From positions 18,561 to 82,560 of the forward strand of contig JBBDHW010000043.1 in NCBI GenBank assembly GCA_040880805.1: a DNA stretch of 64,000 nucleotides, given 5' to 3'. The notes beneath the pieces are model-generated. The model did not search any database. It saw only the letters and a list, made by a program, of their open reading frames with translations, and had not been told where the DNA came from. A program made the position numbers and the translations under genes. Of this stretch, positions 1 through 8,857 are shown piece after piece; the stretch's first letter is position 1; the number at the start of each line of letters is the position of its first letter. This stretch comes from Acidimicrobiia bacterium. Its GTDB lineage: Bacteria; Actinomycetota; Acidimicrobiia; IMCC26256; DASPTH01.

Positions 1-497
1 AGCGCGTAGGGGTCCACGTGGCGCACGCGACCGTCGTGGACGAACGTCACCGCGGTACGCGCGCCGATCGCCGCCCGCAGCGTGGCGACGAGGTCGTGGA
101 CGCGGAGGACGATCTGCGTCGCGTCGTCGCCCACCGCGCTGCCGAGCGCGCCGGGCACCGGGATGTCGACACCCTCGACGTCGACGGTCGCGGCGGCCGC
201 GATCAGCGCGGCACGCTCCGGCGCGGTGAAGTACGGCGCGCGGAGCGAGTAGCTGTGGTTGGCCTCGTCGTAGGCGAGCTCGATACCCCAGTGCTCATGC
301 AGGTCGGCGATGTCGCGGCCGACGCGCTTGCGCAACGTTTCCCATTCGGGTGTGCCGGCGATCAGCTGTCCGCCGCCCGTGTTCTCGTAGCCGGGGACGT
401 CGGCGACGATGTCGTCGAGCGTGATCGGTCGCCCGACACGGTGGGCGTACGCCGCGAGCCGCAAGATCCGTCCTGCCGGCGCGTCCCGCTCGACCAT
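1..497 (-). CDS. WYL-domain transcriptional regulator, partial (C-terminus off the left edge)
   Basis: The frame enters from the left edge and is open for about 165 codons. Its N-terminal 40 residues (RILRLAAYAHRVGRPITL, then DDIVADVPGY) have the helix-turn-helix layout seen at the start of PafB/PafC-like regulators. A linker with an EWETLRKRVGRDIADL segment follows, and near the edge GRVRHVDPYA matches the conserved R-x-V-x-P-Y opening of a WYL domain. WYL proteins are ligand-sensing DNA-binding regulators. ATG at 497 is used; an in-frame GTG at 500 directly precedes it. The gene is divergent from the nuclease at 535. The ligand and targets cannot be told. Confidence 0.72.
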   Translation of the reverse strand, partial: MVERDAPAGRILRLAAYAHRVGRPITLDDIVADVPGYENTGGGQLIAGTPEWETLRKRVGRDIADLHEHWGIELAYDEANHSYSLRAPYFTAPERAALIAAAATVDVEGVDIPVPGALGSAVGDDATQIVLRVHDLVATLRAAIGARTAVTFVHDGRVRHVDPYA

Positions 498-534
498 CAC
501 GGCACAGTGTCCCACGCCGGCGGCATGATGGCCC

Positions 535-1302
535 GTGGTGGGGGATCGTCTCGAGGTTCGCAGCGCCGCGCTCGCGGTCGTGCTCGTGCTCGCCGTGTCG
601 GTCGCCGCCGCGAGTTGCGCGAGTGAGAAACCCTCGGCCACGCACACGCCGAGCACGCGGGCGCGCGCGACGACGAACGCCGGGCTACCCGCCGGCCTCG
701 ACGCAGTGGTCGTGTCCGTGACCGACGGCGACACGATCACGGTGCGCCTCGACACAGGCGGTACCGAGAAGGTTCGCCTCATCGGCATCGACACGCCCGA
801 GACCAAGGACCCGCGCACCGTTGTCGAATGCTTCGGCGCCGAAGCCTCGGCGCGGACCCACGCGCTCCTCCCGACGCGTACCGCGGTGAGGCTCGAGACC
901 GACGTCGAGCGTCGTGATCGGTACGGCCGGTTCCTCGCCTACGTATGGCGTGTCGACGACGGTCTCTTCGTGAACGAGGCGCTCGTCAAGGACGGCTGGG
1001 CCGCGCCCTATCGTTTCCCACCAAACGTGAAGTATGCGGACCGGTTCAGCCAGCTCGGCGCGGAAGCGCGCGAGGCCAACGCAGGTCTGTGGGGCGCGTG
1101 CGGCGGCACGAACACGCCGGCGGCAAGCGCGGCTCCCGCGAATGGCACTGTCAGCGGATGTGATCCGAACTACGCGGGCGCGTGCGTACCGATCTCCGCG
1201 ACCGACCTCGACTGCAGCGATATCGGCGCACACAACCTCCAGGTGGTCGGAACCGACGTGCATCGGCTCGACGGCAACCACGACGCCGTCGCCTGCGAGT
1301 AG
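535..1302 (+). CDS. Secreted thermonuclease-like (SNase) lipoprotein
   Basis: A hydrophobic N-terminus (residues 9-27) ending AAASC suggests export and lipidation at Cys28. Residues 56-175 form a staphylococcal-nuclease fold: VTDGDT near 62-67, RLIGIDTPE with Arg81 and Glu89, and DRYGRFLAYV with Arg133, which line up with the Arg/Glu/Arg catalytic set of SNase. A Cys-rich tail (CDPNYAGACVP, DLDCSDIG, LDGNHDAVACE) resembles the calcium-binding excalibur-like tails of actinobacterial extracellular nucleases. Expected role: extracellular phosphodiester cleavage. The start is GTG; several downstream alternatives exist. The next gene begins three bases after the stop, so the two are probably co-transcribed. 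Confidence 0.85.
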   Translation: MVGDRLEVRSAALAVVLVLAVSVAAASCASEKPSATHTPSTRARATTNAGLPAGLDAVVVSVTDGDTITVRLDTGGTEKVRLIGIDTPETKDPRTVVECFGAEASARTHALLPTRTAVRLETDVERRDRYGRFLAYVWRVDDGLFVNEALVKDGWAAPYRFPPNVKYADRFSQLGAEAREANAGLWGACGGTNTPAASAAPANGTVSGCDPNYAGACVPISATDLDCSDIGAHNLQVVGTDVHRLDGNHDAVACE

Positions 1303-1305
1303 CTG

Positions 1306-2208
1306 GTGGCCCGACACGCGCGCGTCGTCATCCTCTGCCTGCTCCTCCCCGCGCTCGCGGGGGCAGTGGGCTCGACCGCCCCGCCTCGCGACACCACGGC
1401 CGTACCGCCGGTCAGTGTCACCCGCGACATCGTGTACGGGACCGTCGGCGGTGAACGGCTCATTCTCGACGCCTACGTGCCCAGCGCGAAGACGACCAAG
1501 CGTCCGGTGATCCTGTTGGTGCACGGCGGCGCGTGGCAATCGGGCGACAAGTCGGACTTCACGGGCGACGGCATGAGGCTCGCCGAGCTCGGCTATGTCG
1601 CGTTCTCGCTGAACTACCGCCTCGCGCCGCTCCATCCGTATCCGGCAGCCGTCGACGACGTGAAAGCCGCGGTCCGTTGGGTGCGCGCACGCGCGCCGGT
1701 GAAGACGTACGCGCTCGACCCGAAGCGCATCGGTGCGATCGGCTCGTCGGCGGGCGGTCACCTCGTCGGCATGCTCGCGACCCTGGGCAGCGGCTCATTG
1801 ACGAAAGGCGCGCGCATCAAGGCTGCAGTGAGCTGGTCGGGTCCGATGAACTTCAGCTTGTGGCCACTCGATGCACTCGCTGACGCGCCGGTGTCAATCG
1901 CGGTGCTGCAGTTCCTCGACTGCATCCCCGGCGCAGCGTCGTGCGCGAACGTGACGGCCGCGTCGCCCATCAGTCACATCGACAAGAGTGACGCGCCGAT
2001 GCTGCTCGTCAACTCCGAACAGGAGCTGGTGGCGCTCAGTCAGGCGACGAGCATGGACGCGGCGCTGAAGTCGACAGGGGTGGTCGAGCAGCTCGTGGTG
2101 CTCCCCGGTACGCGTCACGCGCAGGCATTCGGCGCCGACCTTTGGGATCGAACCGTGGCGTTCCTCGAGAAGTACGTGGGCAAGCCGCCGGCTCCGCCGA
2201 AGAAGTGA
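1306..2208 (+). CDS. Secreted alpha/beta hydrolase, BD-FAE/esterase type
   Basis: A 300-residue serine hydrolase with a signal-peptide-like N-terminus (ILCLLLPALAGAVGS). The oxyanion-hole motif VHGGAW lies near residue 72, the nucleophile elbow GSSAGG at 147-151 (Ser148), and a candidate His in GTRHAQ near the C-terminus. The order HGG, GxSxGG, His is that of the BD-FAE/HSL-like esterase families, which hydrolyse ester bonds of small or polysaccharide-linked substrates. GTG start three bases after the nuclease stop, suggesting a two-gene unit of exported hydrolases. The substrate is not predictable. Confidence 0.8.
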   Translation: MARHARVVILCLLLPALAGAVGSTAPPRDTTAVPPVSVTRDIVYGTVGGERLILDAYVPSAKTTKRPVILLVHGGAWQSGDKSDFTGDGMRLAELGYVAFSLNYRLAPLHPYPAAVDDVKAAVRWVRARAPVKTYALDPKRIGAIGSSAGGHLVGMLATLGSGSLTKGARIKAAVSWSGPMNFSLWPLDALADAPVSIAVLQFLDCIPGAASCANVTAASPISHIDKSDAPMLLVNSEQELVALSQATSMDAALKSTGVVEQLVVLPGTRHAQAFGADLWDRTVAFLEKYVGKPPAPPKK

Positions 2209-2225
2209 GTGTCACAGGCCCGCGT

Positions 2226-2231
2226 TAGCCT
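2226..2231 (+). promoter_or_regulatory. Candidate -10 element (TAGCCT) for leaderless xseAB mRNA
   Basis: TAGCCT lies nine bases before the xseA ATG, with no Shine-Dalgarno between. The same arrangement, TAG[C/G]CT-N9-ATG, occurs before the LLM gene and the UPF0182 gene. This suggests transcription starting at or next to the ATG. No convincing -35 was seen. Confidence 0.4.
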
Positions 2232-2240
2232 CGTCGGACC

Positions 2241-3593
2241 ATGAGCCAGACCACCTTCGAGCTCGGAGACGTTGCCGAGGAGCGCACGTTCTCCGTCGGC
2301 GAGCTCACCACCGGTGTGAGCGACGCGGTGCGGCGCGCCTTTCCCGAGCAGGTGTGGGTCAAGGGTGAGGTGCAGAACCTCAAGCGCTACCCGAACGGCC
2401 ACACCTACTTCTCCCTCGTCGAGAAGGCGGCCGGCCCGGGTGACCGGGTGAAGGCGCGCCTCGACTGCGTGCTGTTCCGCGACGACCGGCCTGCTGTCAA
2501 CCGCGCGCTCGAGGAGGTGCCGGGCGCCGAGCTCGGCAACGACGTGGAGGTGCGCATCCGCGGCCGGGTCGGCGTGTACGCGGTTCAGGGGCGGCTCCAG
2601 TTCGTGATGGCCGCGATCGATCCCGTGTTCACGGTGGGTGGGATCGCCGCCAACCGCGAACGGGTGTTGCGCGTGCTGGCGGCCGACGGCCTGCTCGACG
2701 CGAACGGGCGCTTGCCGCTCCCGCTGGTTCCGCTGCGTGTGGGCCTGATCACGAGCATCGAGAGCGCCGCTTACCACGACTTCGTGCACGAGTTGGACAC
2801 GAGCGGGTTCGCGTTCCAGGTGGGCGCGGTCGACGTGCGTGTGCAGGGCGCCGCCGCGTCGCGCCGGATCGTGTGGGCGTTGCACGAGCTTTCGGCGCGG
2901 AACTTCGATGTTGTCGTGATCGTGCGGGGAGGCGGCTCCCGTGCCGACCTCGCTCCGTTCGACACGGAGCAGGTCGCGCGTGAGATCGCGGCGATGTCCG
3001 TGCCCGTGCTCACCGGTGTCGGGCACGAGGTCGACCGCAGCGTCGCCGACGAGGTCGCGCACACCGCGTGCAAGACCCCCACCGCATGCGCGCAGATCCT
3101 CCTCAACCAGGTGCGTTCGTTCGTGCAGAGCCTCGACCGCGCCGCACAACGGGTAGGAGCACGCGCACGATCGCGGGCAGCACTCGCGGCCCGTGAGCTC
3201 GATGATGCGGCCCGCCGCGTGCAGCGCGGCGCGCCCGCGGCCCTCGCCCGTGAGCGCGCGCACGTCGACCAACGAAGCGGGCGTGTCGAGGAGCTCGGCC
3301 GTCGGCGTACACGCGATGCGCAGGTCGCCCTTGCGGCGCGTGAGCGCGCGGTGGTCACCGCCGCGACCCACCACCTGCGGCGGGCAACGACACGCCTCGA
3401 CGGCAGCGTTGCCACGCTCCGCGCCCTCGAGCCCCGCCGCGTGCTCGAGCGTGGCTACACGATCACGCGCATCGCAAGCGGTCGAGTCGTGCGGCGTGCG
3501 TCCGACGCCACCGTCGGCGACGAGCTGGTCACGGAACTGGCCGCGGGGCGCGTCGCGAGTCGCGTCGAACGCGTCGAAGAGGAGACGCCATGA
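2241..3593 (+). CDS. xseA: Exodeoxyribonuclease VII large subunit
   Basis: This 450-residue protein is the catalytic large subunit of exonuclease VII, which degrades single-stranded DNA to oligonucleotides with XseB in the cytoplasm. The N-terminal OB-fold (about 15-115: FSVGELTTGV, VWVKGEVQN, HTYFSLVEK) is followed by the nuclease domain with LITSIESAAYHDF, VIVRGGGSRADL, and FDTEQVAREI-to-GVGHEVDRSVAD. A long Arg/Ala-rich coiled coil (about 285-400) is where small subunits bind. Length and domain order are normal. The stop overlaps the xseB start (ATGA), so translation is coupled. Confidence 0.96.
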   Translation: MSQTTFELGDVAEERTFSVGELTTGVSDAVRRAFPEQVWVKGEVQNLKRYPNGHTYFSLVEKAAGPGDRVKARLDCVLFRDDRPAVNRALEEVPGAELGNDVEVRIRGRVGVYAVQGRLQFVMAAIDPVFTVGGIAANRERVLRVLAADGLLDANGRLPLPLVPLRVGLITSIESAAYHDFVHELDTSGFAFQVGAVDVRVQGAAASRRIVWALHELSARNFDVVVIVRGGGSRADLAPFDTEQVAREIAAMSVPVLTGVGHEVDRSVADEVAHTACKTPTACAQILLNQVRSFVQSLDRAAQRVGARARSRAALAARELDDAARRVQRGAPAALARERAHVDQRSGRVEELGRRRTRDAQVALAARERAVVTAATHHLRRATTRLDGSVATLRALEPRRVLERGYTITRIASGRVVRRASDATVGDELVTELAAGRVASRVERVEEETP

Positions 3594-3832
3594 GCCCCGA
3601 CACCATCGGATACGCCGACGCGATGGCGGAGCTCGGTGAGATCCTCGACGAGCTCGAGCGCGACGACCTCGACGTCGACGTGCTCGCCGAGCGGGTCAAG
3701 CGCGCCAGCGAGCTCATCAAGCTTTGCCGTACCCGCATCGCGCGCGCCCAGGGCGACGTCGACAAGATCGTCACCGATCTCGAGTCGTTCGGCGCGGCCG
3801 AGCCTCACACTGAAAGCGGCGACGATGACTGA
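3590..3832 (+). CDS. xseB: Exodeoxyribonuclease VII small subunit
   Basis: An 80-residue acidic helical protein of the XseB family: YADAMAELGEILDELE, then DVLAERVKRASELIKLC and a short helix. Several copies wrap the coiled coil of XseA. It starts on the ATGA overlap with xseA and its 3' end overlaps the next ATG by eight bases, so the three genes form one translationally coupled operon. Confidence 0.94.
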   Translation: MSPDTIGYADAMAELGEILDELERDDLDVDVLAERVKRASELIKLCRTRIARAQGDVDKIVTDLESFGAAEPHTESGDDD

Positions 3833-4628
3833 CGCGCCGCAGACGGAACGGCTCGAGACCGGCTGGTTCGTCGACACCCCCACCGACGACACGCTCCTGC
3901 GCCGCTACGTGCTCGCGAACGCGGAATGGATGGAAGCGGTCGCGCGCGCCTCCACCGGGCCGGTGCTCCGTACCGACGACGTGCTCGTGGTCGACGCCCA
4001 CTCGCCGCACCTGCTGTTCAACACGGGCATCCTGCTGCGACCGGTCGAGGCCGGCCGCGCCGAGGCCATCGCCGCCGACCTCATGCAGTTCTTCACCGGT
4101 GCCGGAGGTCCCTTCTCGCTGTTCTGCCCTTGGCCAACCGAGCTGCCCGGCTTCGAGACCGCGGGGCACCCGCCGCTCATGCTGCGGGTGCCGGGTGGTG
4201 ACCGACCCGCGACACCGAGCGAGCTCACGATCGAGCATGCCACCACGCGTGAAGCGCTCGGCGAGTACGAGCAGGTGCTCGTCGACGGCTTCCCGCTCGA
4301 ATCGCTCCAGCCGTGGCATGCCGGCGTCGCGTTGCACGCGGCGAACCTCCATGTTCCCGGCACCCGCTTCTTCGTCGGGCGGGTCGACGGCCGCGCCGTC
4401 ACCGTGGCCACGTCGATCGTGGGGTGCGGGGTGAACCACGTCGAGTTCGTGGCCACGCTGCCCGACGCCCGCGGGCACGGTTACGGGGAAGCGGTCACAT
4501 GGGAGGCCACGATCGCCGCGCCCGAACTCCCCGCGGTCCTCGTCGCCACCGACATGGGGCGCCCCGTCTACGAGCGGATGGGCTACGTGGCCCTCACCCG
4601 CTGGACCTTCCTCATGTGCAACCGGTGA
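3825..4628 (+). CDS. GNAT-family N-acetyltransferase
   Basis: A 267-residue protein. The N-terminal half (about 1-125) has no motif I recognise. The C-terminal half has a GNAT fold: TRFFVGRVDGRAV, VEFVATLPDARGHGYGEAVT (the acetyl-CoA loop, R-x-x-G-x-G/A-like), and YERMGYVALTRWTF at the end. GNATs transfer an acetyl group from acetyl-CoA to an amine. ATG at 3825 overlaps xseB and is preferred over the much longer open frame because the upstream part is an out-of-frame reading of xseB. The acceptor is unknown. Confidence 0.78.
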   Translation: MTDAPQTERLETGWFVDTPTDDTLLRRYVLANAEWMEAVARASTGPVLRTDDVLVVDAHSPHLLFNTGILLRPVEAGRAEAIAADLMQFFTGAGGPFSLFCPWPTELPGFETAGHPPLMLRVPGGDRPATPSELTIEHATTREALGEYEQVLVDGFPLESLQPWHAGVALHAANLHVPGTRFFVGRVDGRAVTVATSIVGCGVNHVEFVATLPDARGHGYGEAVTWEATIAAPELPAVLVATDMGRPVYERMGYVALTRWTFLMCNR

Positions 4629-4653
4629 CCATCGCGTGGACCCCGCACTGGGT

Positions 4654-4722
4654 GCCGCGTAAATCAGGTACTCAAAGCCGCGTAGAACTGATACTGTAGG
4701 CCGCGTAATTCTGGTATCAGAG
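4654..4722 (+). repeat. Three tandem 23-bp repeats upstream of the AAA_14 gene
   Basis: Units at 4654-4676, 4677-4699 and 4700-4722 each begin GCCGCGTA and share a C-x-G-x-TA core. A fourth, more degenerate unit (CGCGT, then ACT at matching spacing) may occupy 4631-4653. The second and third units also supply an inverted pair, CTGATAC (4688-4694) and GTATCAG (4714-4720). The array ends one base before the first ATG of the downstream gene, so it overlaps its likely promoter. It looks like a multi-site operator or iteron. Confidence 0.8.
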
Positions 4723-4729
4723 GATGGAG

Positions 4730-5959
4730 ATGGCCTACGTCCCCCGGCTCCTCGATCGGCATCTCGACAGCCTCTTGCGGCATCACCCGGCCATGCTGCT
4801 CACGGGCCCGCGGGCTACCGGCAAGACGACGACAGGGGCGCGGCACGCGGCAACCGTTGTCAGCCTCGACGAACCCGTCCAGGCCTCTGCCGTGGAAGCC
4901 GATCCCGACCAACTCCTGAGCGGTCTCCCCGAGCCCGTGCTCGTCGACGAGTGGCACCTCGCACCTACCGTGCTCGGTGCCATCAAGCGCGCCGTCGACC
5001 GCGATCCTCGGCCCGGAAGGTTCCTCGTCACCGGCTCGGTGCGAGCTGACCTCGAGAGCGCGATGTGGCCCGGAACCGGACGCTTGATACGGGTACCGAT
5101 GTACGGCATGACGGTGAAGGAGCTCCAGGGGCGCCTCGACTCTTCGTGTCTCCTCGACCGACTCGCGGCGGGTGAACGGCCGGAGGCACCGGCAGATCAG
5201 CTCAACGTCCGCGATTATGTCGAGCTAGCGCTGCGGGGTGGATTTCCCGACACGGCGACCCGTCTCCCGGCCGAAGAACGACCGCGATGGTTCGCGAGTT
5301 ACGTAGATCAGCTTCTGACTCGAGACGTCGATCTGCTCGGGGAGACGCGAGACCCTGCGCGTCTACGCCGCTACTTCGAGGTGTACGCGCTGAACTCGGC
5401 GGGATCCATCAGCGACGCCACGCTGCAGGACGCAGCTGGGGTGAACCACAAGACCGCGGCGGCCTACGAACGGCTCCTCGTGAATCTGCTCGTCGTGGAA
5501 CGAATGCCGGCGTGGTCGTCACACCGAGTGGCTCGACTCACGAGGGCACCAAAGCGCTATCTGGTCGATCCTGGGTTGCTCATCGGCATTCATCCGATCA
5601 CGGCCGATGCGGTCCTCCGTGATGGAGATCTGCTCGGCCGGCTTCTCGACGGCTTTGCTGTGGCGCAACTTCGGGCCGAACTTCCGATGTCGGAGCATCT
5701 GGTGCGGCTGTACCACCTGCGGACGCAGCAAGGTCGGCACGAGGTCGACGTCATCGCCGAGCTCGATGCCGATCGAGTGATCGGAATCGAGGTGAAGGCG
5801 ACGTCCGCACCACGCGCCAGCGATGCGACGCACCTCGCGTGGCTCCGTGACGAGCTCGGAGAACGATTCGTGGCAGGAATCGTGTTGAACACGGGCCCGT
5901 ACGTGTTCTCTCTTGGCGAGCGCGTCATTGCGGCGCCGATCTCGACACTCTGGTCCTGA
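4730..5959 (+). CDS. AAA_14 / DUF4143 ATPase with PD-(D/E)XK-like C-terminus
   Basis: About 409 residues. The N-terminus has Walker A GPRATGKTT and Walker B PVLVDEW. DUF4143 follows, with RDYVELALRGGFPD, a winged-helix-like QDAAGVNHKTAAAYERLL and RYLVDPGLL. At the C-terminus HEVDVIAEL and GIEVKAT have the E/D-x-K spacing of a restriction-endonuclease-like fold. Family members are common accessory genes without an agreed role. ATG at 4730 is chosen because GAGG sits six bases upstream; ATG at 4724 is also in frame. It stands alone behind the 23-bp repeats, which suggests self-regulated acquired DNA. Confidence 0.85.
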   Translation: MAYVPRLLDRHLDSLLRHHPAMLLTGPRATGKTTTGARHAATVVSLDEPVQASAVEADPDQLLSGLPEPVLVDEWHLAPTVLGAIKRAVDRDPRPGRFLVTGSVRADLESAMWPGTGRLIRVPMYGMTVKELQGRLDSSCLLDRLAAGERPEAPADQLNVRDYVELALRGGFPDTATRLPAEERPRWFASYVDQLLTRDVDLLGETRDPARLRRYFEVYALNSAGSISDATLQDAAGVNHKTAAAYERLLVNLLVVERMPAWSSHRVARLTRAPKRYLVDPGLLIGIHPITADAVLRDGDLLGRLLDGFAVAQLRAELPMSEHLVRLYHLRTQQGRHEVDVIAELDADRVIGIEVKATSAPRASDATHLAWLRDELGERFVAGIVLNTGPYVFSLGERVIAAPISTLWS

Positions 5960-6079
5960 ACGCCGATACGCGGCCGGTGCGGCGAAGCCCGAGGGACGCC
6001 GATCGAGAGGCTGCTCCGCCTTGACCGGCTGTCCCGAGCGGGTTCACGATGGTCACCCGTCCGAGCGAAGGAGCACGCC

Positions 6080-6376
6080 ATGAAGTTCGTGCAGATCATC
6101 GAGTACAAGACCACCAAGTTCGACGAGGTGATCAACTTGCTCGACGAGTGGCTGGCCGCCACGGAGGGCAAGCGGTTGGCCGGGTCGTCGACGACGTGCC
6201 GCGACCGCGACAACGCCAATACCTACGTCGTAGTCGTGGAGTTCCCGTCGTACGAGGAGGCCATGCGCAACGACGACCTTCCGGAGACGCAGCAATTCGC
6301 CGAGAAGATGATGGCGGTGTGCGACGGCGAGCCGATCTTCCGCAACCTCGACGTGGTCCGCCAGGACGAGGGCTGA
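6080..6376 (+). CDS. Small conserved alpha/beta (ABM-like) protein of unknown function
   Basis: A 98-residue protein preceded by a good Shine-Dalgarno (AAGGAG). The pattern MKFVQIIEYKT, DEVINLLDEWLAA, YVVVVEFPSYEEAM and EKMMAVCDGEPIFRNLDV is strand-helix-strand-helix, like dimeric ferredoxin-fold (ABM/stress-response) proteins. I do not recognise a defined function. The 120 bases between it and the ATPase hold no other signal that I can see. Confidence 0.7.
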   Translation: MKFVQIIEYKTTKFDEVINLLDEWLAATEGKRLAGSSTTCRDRDNANTYVVVVEFPSYEEAMRNDDLPETQQFAEKMMAVCDGEPIFRNLDVVRQDEG

Positions 6377-6402
6377 TTACCTGCCCTGCCAGTACGAGCG
6401 CG

Positions 6403-7317
6403 TCAGCGTAAGCCGGGCCAGGCGTGCAACGGCAGGCCCGGTGTGGGCATGCCGGTCCAGCAGTACACGTGGCCGGGCGCGCCCGCGTCGACGGCGTAGA
6501 GCGTGCGGAGGTCGTCACTGCCGAAGCAGCAGTTCGTGCTCACGGGATGGTCGCCGGGGCACTGGAGCTGTTCGACGGGCGTGCCGTCAGGCTCGTAGAT
6601 CGTGACGACGTGGCCTCCGCCCGCCATGTAGATGCGCCCTTCCACGTCGAGCGCGAACCCGTCCCCGACGCGCCCCGGCGCGAACATCTCGCGCTCGTCG
6701 CCGGGACGGAGACGCACGAACCCGTGGTCGAGGCCGTCGTGACCGTTCTCGACCACGATCAGTGTCGCGTCGTCGACGTCGACGCCGATGCCGTTCGCGT
6801 ACCAGAACCCGTCCGCCACGACGCGCAGCGCACCGTCGGGCGCGAGGGCCATGACGCGACTCTGCGGCGCGTCGGGCATCGGCCAACCGAACGGATCGGT
6901 GAAGAAGACCGTGCCGTCGGCCGCGACCGCGAGGTCGTTCGGCATCTGCATCGGTTCGGAGGTGAGGGAGCTGACGGACCCGTCGGGCGCGACGCGCTGG
7001 ACGCCCGACGTCGTGTACCGCGGCGGTGGCGGGTTGTCGAAGAACGGGAACTGCGAGAGGTCGAGGCCGCCGTTCTGGGTGACGAGGAACCCGCCGTCCG
7101 CGCACAGCGCAGCGCCGTTCGCGCCGCCGCCGACGTCGGCGAGGAGCTCGCGCCGGCCCGATGCCGGCCACACGCGGTACAGGGAACCCTCCGACACGCT
7201 CGTGCACACGAGCGTGCCCTCGCTCTCACCACCACTGCCGCCGCCGCGCGCGCCTCCACTGGCGCTCGCCGGACACCACACCGGGCCCTCGCCGAACGGC
7301 GGCCCCTCGCAGATCAC
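6403..7317 (-). CDS. SMP-30/gluconolactonase-like beta-propeller hydrolase
   Basis: About 304 residues with the SMP-30/LRE layout: an EGPVW metal-ligand motif near the N-terminus, a central MPNDLAVAADGTVFFTDP, then FWYANGIGVD and DGFALDVEGRIYMAG, ending CCFGSDDLRTLYAVDAG. These enzymes hydrolyse lactones at a divalent-metal site. A low-complexity Gly/Ser stretch lies near residue 20. The start is uncertain: GTG at 7317 fits the usual short lead before EGPVW, whereas the longer frame would run into the divergent moxR gene. No operon partner. Confidence 0.8.
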   Translation of the reverse strand: MICEGPPFGEGPVWCPASASGGARGGGSGGESEGTLVCTSVSEGSLYRVWPASGRRELLADVGGGANGAALCADGGFLVTQNGGLDLSQFPFFDNPPPPRYTTSGVQRVAPDGSVSSLTSEPMQMPNDLAVAADGTVFFTDPFGWPMPDAPQSRVMALAPDGALRVVADGFWYANGIGVDVDDATLIVVENGHDGLDHGFVRLRPGDEREMFAPGRVGDGFALDVEGRIYMAGGGHVVTIYEPDGTPVEQLQCPGDHPVSTNCCFGSDDLRTLYAVDAGAPGHVYCWTGMPTPGLPLHAWPGLR

Positions 7318-7450
7318 GTACGGCCCGTCCAGAGCACGGGAGCCTACGCCGTTCGGCGTTTCGCCGCGTCGGACGTGGGCTCGAATTCCGCTGATACGGT
7401 GGCGCGGGTCGGCGCCTCGGCGCCTCTTTCGAACTCGAGGAGATTGCAAC

Positions 7451-8851
7451 ATGTCGCGTCCCGGAACCCTCGGCGAGCTCAAGACCAGCGGGTGGGTGTC
7501 GCGACCCGTCAAAGAAGAGGTGCGCACCAATGCGATTGCGCGCATCGCCGAAGGCAAGCAGCTCGTCGACGGCGTGATCGGCTTCGAGGACACCGTCCTC
7601 CCGCAGCTCGAGAACGCGTTGATCGCCGGGCACGACGTGATCTTCCTCGGTGAGCGCGGTCAGGCGAAGACCCGCATGATCCGCTGGCTCACCGAGCTGC
7701 TCGACGAGTGGATGCCGATCGTCGCGGGGAGCGAGATCAACGACGACCCGTACAACCCCGTGTCGCAGCACGCGCGCGTCCTCGTTGCCGAGCGCGGTGA
7801 CGAGACACCGATCGAGTGGGTGCACCGTGACCGCCGTTTCGGGGAGAAGCTCGCTACCCCCGACACCTCCATCGCCGATCTGATCGGCGAGATCGACCCG
7901 ATCAAGGTGGCCGAGGGCCGGTACCTGTCCGACGAGATGACCATCCATTACGGGCTCGTGCCGCGCACGAACCGCGGCATCTTCTCGATCAACGAGCTCC
8001 CCGACCTCGCGGAACGCATCCAGGTAGGTCTGCTCAACGTGCTCGAGGAACGCGACGTACAGATCCGGGGATACAAGATCCGGCTGCCGATCGACGTGAT
8101 GCTGCTCGCGTCGGCCAACCCGGAGGACTACACGAACCGCGGCCGCATCATCACCCCGCTCAAGGACCGGTTTGGTTCGCAGATCCGCACGCATTACCCG
8201 CTCGACGCCGAGGTCGAGGCCGCGGTGGTGAAGCAGGAGGCGAAGCCGCTCGCGACCAGCGGCGTCAACGTGCACGTGCCGAGCTTCATGACCGAGATCG
8301 TCGCGGAGATGAGCCAGCAGGCCCGGCGCTCACCGCACATCAACCAGCGCTCCGGCGTGTCGGTTCGGCTCTCCATCGCGAACTACGAGACGCTGGTCGC
8401 GAACGCCACTCGCCGCGCGCTGCGGCACGGCGAGACGCAAGTGGTGCCGCGCGTGAGCGACCTCGAAGCGCTCGTCGCGAGCACCGCGGGCAAGGTGGAG
8501 TTCGAGACCGTCGACGAAGGTCGCGAGGAGCAGGTGCTCGACCGCATCGTGAAGGCGTCGGTGCTCGAGACGTTCCGGGCGCGCACCCGTCCGGAGAAGC
8601 TCACCGAGCTCGTCCAGGCGTTCGACGGCGGGCTCGTGGTGCACACGGGCGAAGACATCGCGTCGTCGGAGTACGCCAAGGTGATGTCGGACCTGCCCGG
8701 CTTGAAGGGCGCGCTCAGCGACCTCGACGTGGGGGAGACGCCCGCCGGCGTCGCGTCGGCCATCGAGTTCGTGCTCGAAGGCCTGCATCTCTCGAAGCGG
8801 CTCAACAAAGACGCCGTCGGCGGTCGCGCCGCGTACCGCGGCCGCGGATAG
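7451..8851 (+). CDS. MoxR-type AAA+ ATPase
   Basis: A 466-residue AAA+ protein of the MoxR/magnesium-chelatase branch. Walker A is GERGQAKTR (about 67-75), Walker B is GIFSINELPDL, sensor-1-type DVMLLASANPEDYTNRGR follows, and an arginine-bearing LKDRFGSQI sits after it. MoxR ATPases act as chaperones with VWA-domain partners, and a VWA protein lies 1.5 kb downstream at 10377. ATG at 7451 follows GAGGAG. The nominal frame is open far upstream, but that part is antisense to the SMP-30 gene. The stop is six bases from the convergent membrane-protein gene. Confidence 0.88.
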   Translation: MSRPGTLGELKTSGWVSRPVKEEVRTNAIARIAEGKQLVDGVIGFEDTVLPQLENALIAGHDVIFLGERGQAKTRMIRWLTELLDEWMPIVAGSEINDDPYNPVSQHARVLVAERGDETPIEWVHRDRRFGEKLATPDTSIADLIGEIDPIKVAEGRYLSDEMTIHYGLVPRTNRGIFSINELPDLAERIQVGLLNVLEERDVQIRGYKIRLPIDVMLLASANPEDYTNRGRIITPLKDRFGSQIRTHYPLDAEVEAAVVKQEAKPLATSGVNVHVPSFMTEIVAEMSQQARRSPHINQRSGVSVRLSIANYETLVANATRRALRHGETQVVPRVSDLEALVASTAGKVEFETVDEGREEQVLDRIVKASVLETFRARTRPEKLTELVQAFDGGLVVHTGEDIASSEYAKVMSDLPGLKGALSDLDVGETPAGVASAIEFVLEGLHLSKRLNKDAVGGRAAYRGRG

Positions 8852-8857
8852 CGCGCG

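Noticed and set aside
4654-4722. CRISPR array
   Set aside because: The 23-bp units are contiguous, with no spacers, and are imperfect; an operator or iteron fits better.
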